Shown in pieces: positions 36,909-46,497 of a DNA stretch of 64,000 nt (position 1 is its first letter; each line of letters starts with the position of its first letter). Source of the stretch: Clostridia bacterium (GTDB lineage: Bacteria; Bacillota; Clostridia; Oscillospirales; Acutalibacteraceae); the NCBI GenBank assembly GCA_017437005.1, contig JAFSBZ010000039.1, forward strand, positions 1 through 64,000. The letters run 5' to 3'. The notes beneath the pieces are model-generated. The model saw only the letters and a list, made by a program, of their open reading frames with translations. It did no database searches and had not been told where the DNA came from. The translations under genes and the position numbers were made by a program.

Positions 36909-38048
36909 TTATGAATTTAAAAATTCTTCAATTTCATCTTTAGTAGCAGAAACACTACCCTGCACCATACCGCCACGACCTCCGCCGCGAACGCTGAATT
37001 GTGATTTAAATTTCAAAAAGAATTCTTGCAGTGCTTGGTCTTCACCGCACATTACAAAGCTGTATGTATTATCGCTACCGGAAAAAGCCGCTTTGATTCC
37101 ACCAAATTCTTTAAACATTCTATCGGCAATAATTTGTAAAATTTTAAGCTCACAACCATCAACAAACAAATATATGGTATCCGCATTAGCTGAAAGCACA
37201 CTAAGATCGGCTATTTGTCTTTTAAGTGAGTATATATCGTGTTTTGCCATTGTACATTTTTCTTCTTGTTTTTCTACCGCTTCTGCAGCATTTTCCTGCT
37301 TTGCTGAAAGAAGCGCTGATATACGCGATATGTTTTCATACTTGTTCCGATAATCCCAAAGCGCAAAAGCGCCGCATTTTAGCACAATGCGAATACCACC
37401 GCGCATTTTTTCGCAATCAAGTAGTTTAATAATACCTATTTCACCTGTATTGTTAACGTGAGGTGCACAGCAAGCGCAAATATCGGTATCCTTTATTTCG
37501 ACAAGTCTTACTGCACCGTCAATTTCTTTTTTACTGCGATAATTGGTTGCTTTGAGTTCGCTGTCGTTTGGAAAATACGCTCTGACAGGTAGATTTTGCC
37601 ATACCTTTTGGTTAGCAAAAAGCTCAATTTCATCAAGCTGTTCGCGTGTAAGTTCTTTATCAAAATCAATTGTTACAAGCTCTTCACCCAAGTGAAAACC
37701 TACATTATTTACACCAAAAAGCCTGTGCGCTATACCCGATACAATGTGCTCACCCGTATGATTTTGCATAAAATTAAAGCGGCGAGCAAAATCTATTTTT
37801 CCGTTAATAGCACTACCTACTTCAATTGGTGTTTTGGTATAATGATAAATAATACCATCCTCAAGCTGAGTGTCAAAAACCTTTATCAAACCAAAAAAAC
37901 CCGTGTCGGCAGCCTGTCCGCCACCTTCGGGGAAAAAGGCGGTCTTATCGAGCGCAATTTTAAAAAGCTTTTCACATTTAACACATTCAACAACTGTTGC
38001 AGTAAACTCTTTTATATAAGCATCTTTTTCATAAAGCTTCTCGGTCAT
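36909..38048 (-). CDS. AlaX-type alanyl-tRNA editing hydrolase with DHHA1 domain
   Basis: 379 residues. The editing domain has FFPEGGGQAADTG, the zinc motifs HTGEHIVSG (HxxxH) and CACCAPH, followed by a coiled region and a C-terminal DHHA1 domain with RGGGRGGMVQG. It resembles the long AlaX proteins that hydrolyse mischarged Ser- or Gly-tRNA(Ala) in trans. It overlaps murC by 4 bases at its start (ATGA). Confidence 0.9.
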   Translation of the reverse strand: MTEKLYEKDAYIKEFTATVVECVKCEKLFKIALDKTAFFPEGGGQAADTGFFGLIKVFDTQLEDGIIYHYTKTPIEVGSAINGKIDFARRFNFMQNHTGEHIVSGIAHRLFGVNNVGFHLGEELVTIDFDKELTREQLDEIELFANQKVWQNLPVRAYFPNDSELKATNYRSKKEIDGAVRLVEIKDTDICACCAPHVNNTGEIGIIKLLDCEKMRGGIRIVLKCGAFALWDYRNKYENISRISALLSAKQENAAEAVEKQEEKCTMAKHDIYSLKRQIADLSVLSANADTIYLFVDGCELKILQIIADRMFKEFGGIKAAFSGSDNTYSFVMCGEDQALQEFFLKFKSQFSVRGGGRGGMVQGSVSATKDEIEEFLNS

Positions 38049-39421
38049 TTTAACTTCTCCAAAACAATATGAGCCACCTTAAAAATATCCCCTGCGCCCA
38101 TTGTAATTATCAGGTCACCGCTATCTGCTGAAGCAACCATTTCATCGGCAAGCTTGTTATAGTCCTGTACTACGCAAGCATCGGATAGTTTGTCGGTTAT
38201 ATCTTCAGATTTTACACCGTAAACATTTTCTTCTCTTGCGGCTACTATAGGTGTTAAAAACACCTTATCGGCAAGCGACAACGCGTTTATCATATCATCG
38301 CGAAGCAGTGCCACACGCGAATAGGTATATGGCTGAAAAACAACAATAACCTTTTTATAATCCAAGGTTTTTGCGGCCTGCAAAGTGGCTGCCATTTCGG
38401 TTGGATGATGTGCATAATCGTCAACAACCGTAATTCCCTTTGCATCACCTATAAATTCAAATCGTCTGCCCGCTCCTGTAAACTTTGACAAAGCATCGGC
38501 AATGCCGATAGAATCTACACCCATTTCATAACAAACGGCAAATGCTGCAAGTCCGTTATAAATATTGTGCTTACCCGGAGCGTGCATTTCAAGGTGACCA
38601 ACCTTTTTGCCGCTATGCATTACATCAAAGCAAAAACCGTGTTTACCGCTTACAATATTTTGCGGATAGTAATCGTTATTCTCACCAAATCCGTAAGTAA
38701 CAATCTTTGAATCAATATCTGCTACAACCTCTTTAACAAGTGCATCATCGCCATTGGCATAGCAGATTTTACCCATCGAAACAAATTTTTTAAACGAATT
38801 TTGAAGATTCTTTATTGTCTTAAAATAGTCCATATGATCATCGTCGATATTAAGCAAAACCGTTATATCGGGCGAAAACTCCAAAAAACTATCTACAAAC
38901 TCACAAGATTCGCAAACCAAGGTTTCAGAATTACCAACAACACACGAAGAATCAACCATTGGCAACTTACCACCAATAACCGCATTAGGATTTTGCTTGT
39001 TTATTAGCAAAATTTGTGTTATCATAGAACAAACACTGGTTTTTCCGTGAGTACCGCTTACACCGATAACATTGTTATAGCAACGCGTTACCGCACCCAA
39101 TAACTGTGATCTTTCCATTTTGGGCACACCCGACGTATCGGCAGCAATCATTTCGGGATTGCTGTTTGGAACCGCCGCAGAGTACGCTACCAAATCAGCG
39201 CCTGCTATATTTTCAGCCGTATGCTCGCTGTAAACAACAACCCCAAGAGTACGCAATCGTTTTACATTGGCATTTTCACTTCTGTCGGAACCGGTTATTT
39301 TATATCCGCGTGATAACAATAGTTCTGCCAACGGGCACATACCGCTACCGCCTATTCCAATCAAATGAATATGTTTGGCGCTTAAAAAGGACTTATCCTC
39401 AGGTCGCTGTTGTTTTCCCAT
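38045..39421 (-). CDS. murC: UDP-N-acetylmuramate--L-alanine ligase
   Basis: 458 residues. The N-terminal Rossmann domain has GIGGSGMCPLAELLL, the ATP site is GVSGTHGKTSV near 120, and YAHHPTEM near 347 is the C-terminal domain motif. It adds the first peptide residue to UDP-MurNAc in the cytoplasm. It heads a minus-strand run murC-alaX-prmA-prfB-PPIase-sfp and faces cca across an 85-base divergent spacer. Confidence 0.96.
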   Translation of the reverse strand: MGKQQRPEDKSFLSAKHIHLIGIGGSGMCPLAELLLSRGYKITGSDRSENANVKRLRTLGVVVYSEHTAENIAGADLVAYSAAVPNSNPEMIAADTSGVPKMERSQLLGAVTRCYNNVIGVSGTHGKTSVCSMITQILLINKQNPNAVIGGKLPMVDSSCVVGNSETLVCESCEFVDSFLEFSPDITVLLNIDDDHMDYFKTIKNLQNSFKKFVSMGKICYANGDDALVKEVVADIDSKIVTYGFGENNDYYPQNIVSGKHGFCFDVMHSGKKVGHLEMHAPGKHNIYNGLAAFAVCYEMGVDSIGIADALSKFTGAGRRFEFIGDAKGITVVDDYAHHPTEMAATLQAAKTLDYKKVIVVFQPYTYSRVALLRDDMINALSLADKVFLTPIVAAREENVYGVKSEDITDKLSDACVVQDYNKLADEMVASADSGDLIITMGAGDIFKVAHIVLEKLK

Positions 39422-39506
39422 AAAACACCTCTAAGACAATAATTATATATATTATACTATCTAATTGCCAAAAAATAAACCCCCTTTTTAAAGAAAGGTT
39501 AATATT

Positions 39507-40667
39507 ATGAAATTTAATTTACCAAAAAACATAAAATATGTGCTTGATACACTTATCAAAAACGGACACAAAGCCTATATTGTAGGTGGTTGTGTACGTG
39601 ATTTGCTGTGCGGTAAAACTCCGCACGACTATGATGTAGCCACCTCAGCTCTTCCCCACGAAACACAATCACTCTTTAAAAAAACCATTGCTACGGGGTT
39701 AAAACACGGTACGGTTACAGTAATGTTAGACGGCCATCCTATAGAAGTTACAACCTTTAGAACAGAAGACACATACGATGATAACCGTCATCCTGAAAAT
39801 GTTAGCTTTGTTACCGACGTGCGCAAAGACCTTTCACGACGTGATTTTACGGTAAACGCAATGTGCTACAACGAAAGTGACGGTCTTATAGATTTATTTG
39901 GCGGCATAGACGATATTAAAAACAAAACCTTGCGCGCGGTGGGTGATGCCGAAACACGATTTAAAGAAGATGCCTTGAGAATACTTCGTCTATTCCGTTT
40001 TTCAGCTACGCTTGAATTCTACATAGAAAAAAACACCTTTGATGCTGCAATTAAGCACTCGAATTTATTAAAAAACATAAGCGCCGAGCGAATTTTTACC
40101 GAGCTGCAAAAAACCGCAATGGGAAACAACGCGCCGATAATTGTTCCGCTTTTGCAAACAAATGCTTTGCAAGGCTACTGTCTTGAGGCAAATGATTTAT
40201 CAGCGCTTAAAACCCTGCCTCTAAAACAAAATTTGCGCGTATTTACCCTGCTTTATCTTACAAGTAATAATTTATCGTTAACGGTTGAAAATTTAAAATG
40301 CAGTAATGCTTTTAAAGAATATTGTTTTATAATGTCGTCTTTGGCAACGCACGACTTTACCGATAACAAAATTTCTATTAAAAAAGCACTTAATTTTGCC
40401 GATTACGATATCGTTTGCGATGCTTTGATTTATTACCGTGAGATTTTAAACAGGGATGTTTCAACGGCATTTGAGCTGCTTGACGAAATCATAACACAAA
40501 AAGAACCCTACAAAATTTCGCATCTTGATATTTCGGGCAACGATATAACTACATCAGGTCTTTCGGGTAAGCAAATAGGCGAAAAATTGAATAATTTATT
40601 GCAAGAGGTAATCAAAAACCCTGCTCTTAACAAGCGTGAAAAACTTTTAAAAATAATAAGTAACTAA
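39507..40667 (+). CDS. cca: CCA tRNA nucleotidyltransferase / poly(A) polymerase family
   Basis: 386 residues of the class II nucleotidyltransferase family. YIVGGCVRDLL near 25, HDYDVATSA (catalytic DxD) near 43, SRRDFTVNAM near 111 and RFKEDALRILRLFRFSATL near 151 are all present. It adds or repairs the 3' CCA of tRNAs. The C-terminal part is shorter than in enzymes with an HD domain and no HD motif is evident. GAAAGG precedes the ATG. Confidence 0.93.
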   Translation: MKFNLPKNIKYVLDTLIKNGHKAYIVGGCVRDLLCGKTPHDYDVATSALPHETQSLFKKTIATGLKHGTVTVMLDGHPIEVTTFRTEDTYDDNRHPENVSFVTDVRKDLSRRDFTVNAMCYNESDGLIDLFGGIDDIKNKTLRAVGDAETRFKEDALRILRLFRFSATLEFYIEKNTFDAAIKHSNLLKNISAERIFTELQKTAMGNNAPIIVPLLQTNALQGYCLEANDLSALKTLPLKQNLRVFTLLYLTSNNLSLTVENLKCSNAFKEYCFIMSSLATHDFTDNKISIKKALNFADYDIVCDALIYYREILNRDVSTAFELLDEIITQKEPYKISHLDISGNDITTSGLSGKQIGEKLNNLLQEVIKNPALNKREKLLKIISN

Positions 40668-40676
40668 AAGACTTTG

Positions 40677-40722
40677 AGCACCATAAAATGTATTGAATTA
40701 CATTTGTGGTGCTTATTTTTTT
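40677..40722 (+). terminator. Terminator of cca
   Basis: AGCACCA...AATGTA and TACATT...TGGTGCT form a long stem with one internal mismatch, followed by TATTTTTTT. It lies 10 bases after the cca stop and just before the dpaA Shine-Dalgarno. Confidence 0.85.
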
Positions 40723-40733
40723 AAGGTGGTTAT

Positions 40734-41531
40734 ATGAACATTTTAATTATAGGCGGCGATCGCCGTATGAATATTGCTTTTGACGAGCTTAAACGCTTGG
40801 GTTACACAGTAGAAAGCTTGGGACTTTCAAACGAGGATAACGGAAAAATTGAAGATGCTGATGTTATTCTACTGCCGGTGCCTACAACACGTGACGGCAA
40901 AAATGTTTTTTGTCCTCAAAGCGATAAAAAAATACCGCTTGAACATATAAAAGAGTTTAGCAAAAATGCACTTGTTTTAAGTTGTGGCTATGATTTTAAA
41001 AATGCAAACTGCATAGATTACTTAAAGCTTGATGATTTTTGTTTGCTAAATGCCGTACCCACCGCCGAGGGTGCTATTGCAAGAGCAATAATTGATACGC
41101 CGTTTTGCTTGTGGCGCTCGCACGTATTGGTGACGGGCTGTGGTCGTGTAGCAAAGATTTTAATTGACCGATTAAACGCACTTAAATGCGACCTTACGGT
41201 ATCGGCACGAAGCTCGCGAGACTTTGCCTATTTAGATGCGCTTGGTATTAAATATATTCACACTAACAACATTTGTAAAAATGCTTGCAATTTTGATATA
41301 ATTTTCAACACTATCGATGTACCGATTTTTGCGGATTTTGATGGACTTAAAAACTGTTATTTGTATGACCTGTCTACCAAAGGCTGTTTAGATTTTGAAA
41401 AAGTAAAAGAAAAAAACATAAATGCAAAAAAACTGCCGGGCATTCCGGGCAAAATTGCACCTATAACCGCCGGTAAAATAATCGCTCAAACAGTAAACCA
41501 ATTGATTGGAGAATGGGTATGCAAAATATAA
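40734..41531 (+). CDS. dpaA: Dipicolinate synthase subunit A
   Basis: 265 residues of the SpoVFA family. An N-terminal domain of about 100 residues is followed by a Rossmann domain with HVLVTGCGRVAKILIDRL near 124. With DpaB it oxidises a lysine-pathway intermediate to dipicolinic acid, the Ca-chelated spore core component. AAGGTGG precedes the ATG. A cca terminator lies just upstream, so a separate, probably late mother-cell, promoter is expected but not recognised. Confidence 0.93.
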   Translation: MNILIIGGDRRMNIAFDELKRLGYTVESLGLSNEDNGKIEDADVILLPVPTTRDGKNVFCPQSDKKIPLEHIKEFSKNALVLSCGYDFKNANCIDYLKLDDFCLLNAVPTAEGAIARAIIDTPFCLWRSHVLVTGCGRVAKILIDRLNALKCDLTVSARSSRDFAYLDALGIKYIHTNNICKNACNFDIIFNTIDVPIFADFDGLKNCYLYDLSTKGCLDFEKVKEKNINAKKLPGIPGKIAPITAGKIIAQTVNQLIGEWVCKI

Positions 41532-42091
41532 AATTAGGCTATGCGTTTTGCGGTTCTTTTTGCACTATCAATAAATCTCTTGAAACACTAAAAGAGCTTG
41601 CAAAACTTAATATAGATATTACCCCGATTATGTCGGAAATTACTTATAGCACCAGCACACGATTTGCCAATGCAGATGAATTTAATAAAGCGGTTGAGAA
41701 TCTATGCGGCAAAAAGATTATACACACTGTGCCTGCCGCCGAACCAATTGGACCTAAAAATTTGCTTGACGTTATAGTTGTAGCGCCTTGTACGGGCAAC
41801 ACTATTTCTAAAATAGCGCTCGGTATTACCGATACCTCGGTAACAATGGCAGTTAAAGCACATTTGCGGAATAATAAACCCGTAATACTCGGCATTGCTA
41901 CAAATGATGCCTTGGGTGCTACAGCTAAAAATATAGGACTGCTACACAACACCAAAAACATCTACTTTGTCCCCTACGGTCAGGATGACCCTATAGGTAA
42001 AAATAATTCGCTTATTTGTGATTTTACAAAAATACCACAAACTATTGAAGACGTGCTTGGCGGCCGTCAAATACAGCCTGTTATAATATAA
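41519..42091 (+). CDS. dpaB: Dipicolinate synthase subunit B (flavoprotein)
   Basis: 190 residues of the SpoVFB/flavoprotein (HFCD) family, with LGYAFCGSFCT near the start and VVAPCTGNTISKIALGITD near 84. It pairs with DpaA for dipicolinate synthesis. It overlaps dpaA by 13 bases; ATG at 41519 is 7 bases after GGAG, which favours it over the ATG at 41513. Confidence 0.93.
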   Translation: MQNIKLGYAFCGSFCTINKSLETLKELAKLNIDITPIMSEITYSTSTRFANADEFNKAVENLCGKKIIHTVPAAEPIGPKNLLDVIVVAPCTGNTISKIALGITDTSVTMAVKAHLRNNKPVILGIATNDALGATAKNIGLLHNTKNIYFVPYGQDDPIGKNNSLICDFTKIPQTIEDVLGGRQIQPVII

Positions 42092-42115
42092 AAAAGGCTC
42101 CCGAACGGGAGCCTT
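42091..42115. terminator. Bidirectional terminator between dpaB and uxaC
   Basis: AAGGCTCCCG and CGGGAGCCTT form a tight hairpin. On the minus strand it is followed by TTTTTTATA after uxaC; on the plus strand by AAATTATTATT after dpaB, so it is stronger for uxaC. Confidence 0.88.
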
Positions 42116-42121
42116 AAATTA

Positions 42122-43522
42122 TTATTCTATGCCGAAATAACGAGCTGCATTATTGTAACAGATATCTTCTACTATTTGACCTAAAGTTTCCATATCGGCA
42201 GGGTATTCACCGTTTTCTACCCAAGTGCCAAGCACGTTACAAAGTATACGTCTAAAATATTCGTGACGGGTGTAAGAGAGGAAACTACGAGAGTCGGTAA
42301 GCATACCAACAAAGTTGCCAAGAAGTGATAGGTTAGCAAGAGATTTCAGCTGTGTTTCCATACCCGATTTGGTATCACTAAACCACCAAGCCGAGCCGTG
42401 CTGAATTTTGCCTGCGGCTTCGGTGCCTTGGAAAGCGCCGATAACTGTGTCTATCATTTCATTATCGTGTGGATTTAGTGAGTAAACAATGGTCTTTGGC
42501 AACAAATCGTCAATTGCAAGCGCATTAAGCAGTGCAGTAAGCGCCTCACTGCAAGGACGGTTTGAAATGGTGTCAAAGCCGGTGTCAGCACCAATTTTAG
42601 CAAACATTGCCTTATTTGTATTACGCTGAACGCTGTAGTGAATTTGCATTACAATACCGCGCTTTGCATACTCCTTACCAAGAGCCACAATAATATCGGT
42701 TTTATACATATCAGCCTGCTTTGCAGTAATGGCTTTACCCTTCATTACGGCCTTAAATGCGGCGTCAATTTCTTTTTCGGTGCCGATTTCAAATGGAATA
42801 TAATCAAGACCGTGGTCGGTAGCCTTACAGCCCATCTCACAGAAGAATTGGAGGCGCTTGATAAGTGCGGCCTTTACGTCGGCAACACAGTTAATAGGCA
42901 TATCAGCAGCCTTTTCAAGCGCTTTTATGTAGTCTACAAAGCCGTCTTTGTCAATGTTAACAGCCTTGTCAGGACGGTACGACGGAAGAACAAGCGCCGA
43001 GCACACACCCTCTTCTTTAATCTTTTTGTGCCATTCGAGTGTATCTATTGGGTCATCGGTAGTACCAATCATTTTAACATTTGATTTTTTAATAATACTG
43101 CAAGCCGACATATCGTCACTTTGTAGCTTTTCGTTACAAAGATTCCAAACCTCATCGGCGGTCTTGGCACTTAAAATACCGTCATAGTCAAAATAACGCT
43201 TAAGCTCTAAATGGTTCCAATGATACATTGGGTTACCGATAGCGCGCGGCAACATCTCGGCAAAGCGCAAAAACTTGGTGTAATCATCAGCATCGCCCGT
43301 AATCTCGTTTTCAGGTGTACCGTTGCTTCTTATTAGTCGCCACTTGTAGTGGTCACCGCCAAGCCATATTTCAGTAATATTTTTAAACTTTTTATTTTCA
43401 TAAATCTCTTTTGGATTTATGTGACAGTGATAGTCGATAATTGGCATTTTTGCGGCATAATCGTGATAAAGACGTTTAGCCGTTTCGTTGGTCAAAATAA
43501 AATCGTCATTAATAAAGCTCAT
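42122..43522 (-). CDS. uxaC: Glucuronate isomerase
   Basis: 466 residues of the amidohydrolase-like UxaC family, which interconverts D-glucuronate/D-fructuronate and D-galacturonate/D-tagaturonate. IIDYHCHINPKEI near 28 (HxH), LGGDHYKWRLIR near 54 and GMLTDSRSFLSYTRHEYFRR near 413 are diagnostic. It stands alone with its own promoter and terminator; no uxaA, uxaB or kduI genes are adjacent. Confidence 0.95.
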   Translation of the reverse strand: MSFINDDFILTNETAKRLYHDYAAKMPIIDYHCHINPKEIYENKKFKNITEIWLGGDHYKWRLIRSNGTPENEITGDADDYTKFLRFAEMLPRAIGNPMYHWNHLELKRYFDYDGILSAKTADEVWNLCNEKLQSDDMSACSIIKKSNVKMIGTTDDPIDTLEWHKKIKEEGVCSALVLPSYRPDKAVNIDKDGFVDYIKALEKAADMPINCVADVKAALIKRLQFFCEMGCKATDHGLDYIPFEIGTEKEIDAAFKAVMKGKAITAKQADMYKTDIIVALGKEYAKRGIVMQIHYSVQRNTNKAMFAKIGADTGFDTISNRPCSEALTALLNALAIDDLLPKTIVYSLNPHDNEMIDTVIGAFQGTEAAGKIQHGSAWWFSDTKSGMETQLKSLANLSLLGNFVGMLTDSRSFLSYTRHEYFRRILCNVLGTWVENGEYPADMETLGQIVEDICYNNAARYFGIE

Positions 43523-43554
43523 AGCAATATCTCCTTAAAATTTTTATCGTATTT

Positions 43555-43583
43555 ATTATATAATGTTTGTGATTTTAAAGCAA
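43555..43583 (-). promoter_or_regulatory. Sigma-A promoter of uxaC
   Basis: On the minus strand TTGCTT (43583-43578) and TATAAT (43560-43555) are 17 bases apart, 33 bases before the uxaC ATG. AAGGAG follows as the Shine-Dalgarno. Confidence 0.7.
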
Positions 43584-43588
43584 GAAAA

Positions 43589-44164
43589 TTATTCCTGTAA
43601 TTCAAAAAGTTTAGTGTTGTAAGCCAATAATATTTCATTGCTACCCATAGTAACAACGTAAAAATCATCACCTACATTTGAGTAGTTATATACACCCGCA
43701 GGTTGCATATCATACATTTTGCAATATCTATAGTTTTTGCCGTTTGGTACGGTATAGGTGCCCAAGCGCTGAAATCTTAAATGATAGGGAGATTTTGTTG
43801 TAAAATATGAATAAAACTCGCTATACGGTTTATTTGTTGGCAAAGAACGTAATAAATTTTCTTCACATTCCATTAAAGCATCTATTGTTATTTGTATGCC
43901 ACCATTTTGTATTTTGGACAAGGTTTTTTTAATTTTAAAAAAGATATAAAGCGACCAAATAATAAAAAAGCACAGTAAAAACGATGGAATTAAAGCATAT
44001 TCTAAATCATCAAAGGGCATAAAAACGCTAAAAGACCAAATTACTACAATACCCAACAGCACACAAGATGCAATATCCCATTTTCTGTTAAGTAAATATA
44101 TTGTTTTTAATTCTCGCTGAATTATTTCGTTAGTTAAAACTTCTTTTTTGTTTTCTTCCTTCAT
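43589..44164 (-). CDS. Two-helix membrane protein, unknown (paralogue of the next gene)
   Basis: 191 residues: a charged N-terminus (KEENKKEVLTNEIIQRELK), two membrane helices (about 32-50 and 56-74), then a soluble domain with VPNGKNYRYCK, VGDDFYVV and LLAYNTKLFELQE. The protein at 44168 has the same plan and motifs, so the pair arose by tandem duplication. I do not recognise the family. Confidence 0.75.
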   Translation of the reverse strand: MKEENKKEVLTNEIIQRELKTIYLLNRKWDIASCVLLGIVVIWSFSVFMPFDDLEYALIPSFLLCFFIIWSLYIFFKIKKTLSKIQNGGIQITIDALMECEENLLRSLPTNKPYSEFYSYFTTKSPYHLRFQRLGTYTVPNGKNYRYCKMYDMQPAGVYNYSNVGDDFYVVTMGSNEILLAYNTKLFELQE

Positions 44165-44167
44165 AAC

Positions 44168-44737
44168 CTATTCCCGCAATTCAAAAAATTTAGAATTATA
44201 AGCATAAATCACTTTATTGTTAATGATAATCAAATAAAATTCGTCACCAACAGTCGATGAATTAAAAACATTATAATCATACATACAAAAATCTTTTGAC
44301 CACCTGTAATTTTTACCTGACGGTATATTATATTTTCTTTTTTTGATAGAAAAATATAGTCTATATGGCCTGTAAAACGTGACACTCGTCGAAGGAATAT
44401 TTCCTGAGCCCGATTGCAAATTTATTAATCGGTCCTTGACTATTTGATATTTATCCTTTTGAACGCTAAAAATTATATTCGAATTTTTAACAACAACAAA
44501 AACAAAAATCAAAAAAAGTATACTTAACAAAATAATTATAACAGTAAGCCCAAATTTATCTGAGCTTATAGCCCCCGAAGTTACTAAATCAGAATCCAAT
44601 AATTTTAATATAAGAATTAAAAATAGTATTAAAAAAGGTAAAACTATTGCCATTGCTACTTCTCTTATTGATTGATATCTAACTTCTTTTTTTATAATAT
44701 CTCTCGTCAGAGTTTCTTTTTTGTTCTCATCCTGCAA
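44168..44737 (-). CDS. Two-helix membrane protein, unknown (paralogue of 43589)
   Basis: 189 residues: QDENKKETLTRDIIKKEVR, two membrane helices, then IPSGKNYRWSK, VGDEFYLI and IYAYNSKFFELRE, matching the downstream paralogue. The start is probably TTG at 44737: AGAGGTGAT lies 4 bases before it and the N-terminus then aligns with the paralogue. The frame is open to 44803, but that extension would be translated REP-element sequence. Only 3 bases separate the two paralogues. Confidence 0.72.
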   Translation of the reverse strand: MQDENKKETLTRDIIKKEVRYQSIREVAMAIVLPFLILFLILILKLLDSDLVTSGAISSDKFGLTVIIILLSILFLIFVFVVVKNSNIIFSVQKDKYQIVKDRLINLQSGSGNIPSTSVTFYRPYRLYFSIKKRKYNIPSGKNYRWSKDFCMYDYNVFNSSTVGDEFYLIIINNKVIYAYNSKFFELRE

Positions 44738-44769
44738 AAAATCACCTCTTGAAATAACAAATAAAATTT

Positions 44770-44796
44770 GCAGGAACTGGCCTCCGGACAGTCCGC
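44770..44796 (+). repeat. REP-like element D (degenerate)
   Basis: GCAGGAACTGG and ACAGTCCGC show the same frame as element A with several substitutions. It pairs in inverted orientation with element C 11 bases away, making a REPIN-like palindrome of about 65 bases upstream of the paralogue gene. Confidence 0.6.
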
Positions 44797-44807
44797 ATGA
44801 CAATTAA

Positions 44808-44834
44808 CGGACCGTCGGGGACGCCGGTCCCTAC
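44808..44834 (-). repeat. REP-like element C
   Basis: On the minus strand GTAGGGACCGG to CGGTCCG, identical over 27 bases to element A inside the transposase gene. It lies between rfbA (downstream end at 44866) and the paralogue pair and forms an inverted pair with element D. Confidence 0.82.
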
Positions 44835-44865
44835 GATGTATTTATTTGGTTTTGATAATTACAAA

Positions 44866-45744
44866 TTAGTAAAGAATTTTACCATCGGCAACCTTACGCA
44901 GATGCTCGCCATAAGGGGATTTGCCATATTTTTCGGCTGATTCAATAAGCTTTTCTTTGCTTATCCAACCATTTTTGTAAGCAATTTCTTCAACCGCAGA
45001 AATCTGAATACCCTGACGGCTCTCAATAACCTTTACAAATTCGGTAGCCTCGGCCAATGCGTCCATTGTACCTGTATCAAGCCAAGCATATCCACGGCCT
45101 AAAGTTACAACATTAAGTGTATCGTCTTCAAGATAAAGCTTGTTAAGGTCGGTAATTTCCAATTCGCCACGAGCGGAAGGTTTAACCTTTTTAGCCATTT
45201 CAACAACGCGGTTATCGTAGAAATAAAGACCTGTTACACAGTAATTTGACTTTGGATTTTTTGGTTTTTCTTCCAACGAAATTGCCTTGCCGTTTTCGTC
45301 AAATTCTACTATACCAAAACGCTCAGGATCATCAACGTAATAGCCAAATACTGTAGCGCCTGTCTCTTTAGCGGCAGCCTCGCGAAGATGCTTTTTAAGT
45401 CCACTGCCGTAGAAAATGTTATCGCCCAAAACCATCGCGCAGCTGTCACCGTCAATAAACTCCTCACCAATAAGAAATGCCTGTGCCAAGCCATCGGGAG
45501 AAGGCTGAACAGCGTATGATAAATTTATACCATAACGTGAGCCATCACCTAAAAGACGCTCAAAGTTTGGTAAATCAGTTGGTGTAGAGATAATAAGAAT
45601 GTCGCGTATGCCTGCGAGCATAAGTGTTGACAACGGATAATAAATCATCGGCTTGTCGTATACGGGAAGAAGCTGTTTTGAGGTTACCATAGTAAGCGGA
45701 TAAAGACGTGTTCCGCTACCGCCTGCAAGAATAATTCCTTTCAT
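44866..45744 (-). CDS. rfbA: Glucose-1-phosphate thymidylyltransferase
   Basis: 292 residues. [16 protein letters not shown] at the start is the nucleotide-binding signature; [19 protein letters not shown] and [15 protein letters not shown] near 219 are typical of RfbA/RmlA. It makes dTDP-glucose, the first step to dTDP-rhamnose. The rest of the rml pathway is not in the window. Confidence 0.95.
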   Translation of the reverse strand: MKGIILAGGSGTRLYPLTMVTSKQLLPVYDKPMIYYPLSTLMLAGIRDILIISTPTDLPNFERLLGDGSRYGINLSYAVQPSPDGLAQAFLIGEEFIDGDSCAMVLGDNIFYGSGLKKHLREAAAKETGATVFGYYVDDPERFGIVEFDENGKAISLEEKPKNPKSNYCVTGLYFYDNRVVEMAKKVKPSARGELEITDLNKLYLEDDTLNVVTLGRGYAWLDTGTMDALAEATEFVKVIESRQGIQISAVEEIAYKNGWISKEKLIESAEKYGKSPYGEHLRKVADGKILY

Positions 45745-45756
45745 TTTAAAAACTCC

Positions 45757-46356
45757 TTAATCAATAACTTTTATATCAATGCCGTTTATAACAACGTCAT
45801 TTATAGGTTTATCTGCTGCGCCAACTTCTACATCAGCAATGGCATCTACAACGTCCATACCGTTTACAACCTGACCAAATACTGTGTGACGAAAATCAAG
45901 CCAAGGTGTGCCGCCCATTTTGGCATAAGCATCAGCAACCTCGGGTGGAAAAGCATCAGGCAAGTCTTTCATTTGTTCAAGCATATTAGCGGGTGTTTCA
46001 CTTGCCTGCACAATAAAGAACTGACTACCATTGGTGTTGGGACCTGCATTAGCCATACAAAGCGCGCCGCGCAGGTTATGTAATTCCGGTGTAAACTCGT
46101 CTTTAAAAGAACGTCCCCAAATAGACTCACCGCCCATACCTGTACCTGTTGGGTCGCCGCCTTGTATCATAAAATCCTTTATTACTCGGTGAAAAATAAT
46201 ACCATTATAATAATCGTTTTTAGCATGTGTTGTAAAGTTCTCCACGGTTTTGGGCGCCTGCTCGGGAAAAAGCTTTATCTCGATATCACCCATATTGGTA
46301 TGCATTACCGCAACTGTATCGCCGCTTTTAACCGCTTCTATTTGTAAGCAAGACAT
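45757..46356 (-). CDS. Cyclophilin-type peptidyl-prolyl isomerase
   Basis: 199 residues. [24 protein letters not shown] near 54-77 and [14 protein letters not shown] near 103 form the active site. No signal peptide is visible, so it is cytoplasmic. AGAGGTAA lies 7 bases before the ATG. It lies 12 bases upstream of rfbA and may be cotranscribed. Confidence 0.94.
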   Translation of the reverse strand: MSCLQIEAVKSGDTVAVMHTNMGDIEIKLFPEQAPKTVENFTTHAKNDYYNGIIFHRVIKDFMIQGGDPTGTGMGGESIWGRSFKDEFTPELHNLRGALCMANAGPNTNGSQFFIVQASETPANMLEQMKDLPDAFPPEVADAYAKMGGTPWLDFRHTVFGQVVNGMDVVDAIADVEVGAADKPINDVVINGIDIKVID

Positions 46357-46437
46357 AATAATTACCTCTTTTACTATTTTTTTATATTTTAACAGTATTT
46401 TGTTAAACTTTCAATAGTTATTTTCAAAAAGGTGTTA

Positions 46438-46466
46438 TTGATATTTTATCTGGTTTGTGATATATT
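46438..46466 (+). promoter_or_regulatory. Sigma-A promoter of the rhamnosidase gene
   Basis: TTGATA (46438-46443), 17 bases, TATATT (46461-46466), with TGA before the -10 box as an extended -10. It lies 32 bases before the start codon. No clear operator repeat was found. Confidence 0.65.
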
Positions 46467-46497
46467 TATTTTACACTAAATATTAGAAGGTGTTTTT

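Noticed and set aside
39422..39506. Promoters for murC and cca in the divergent spacer
   Set aside because: A TATAAT for murC is visible but no acceptable -35 box, and the cca side shows only poor matches, so no promoter is called.
40668..40733. Sigma-K promoter for dpaAB
   Set aside because: A CATAAAATG-like stretch occurs but is part of the cca terminator and has no matching -35 element at the right distance.
44738..44803. N-terminal extension of the membrane protein at 44168
   Set aside because: The extra 22 codons are translated REP sequence; the TTG at 44737 has a good SD and aligns with the paralogue's start.
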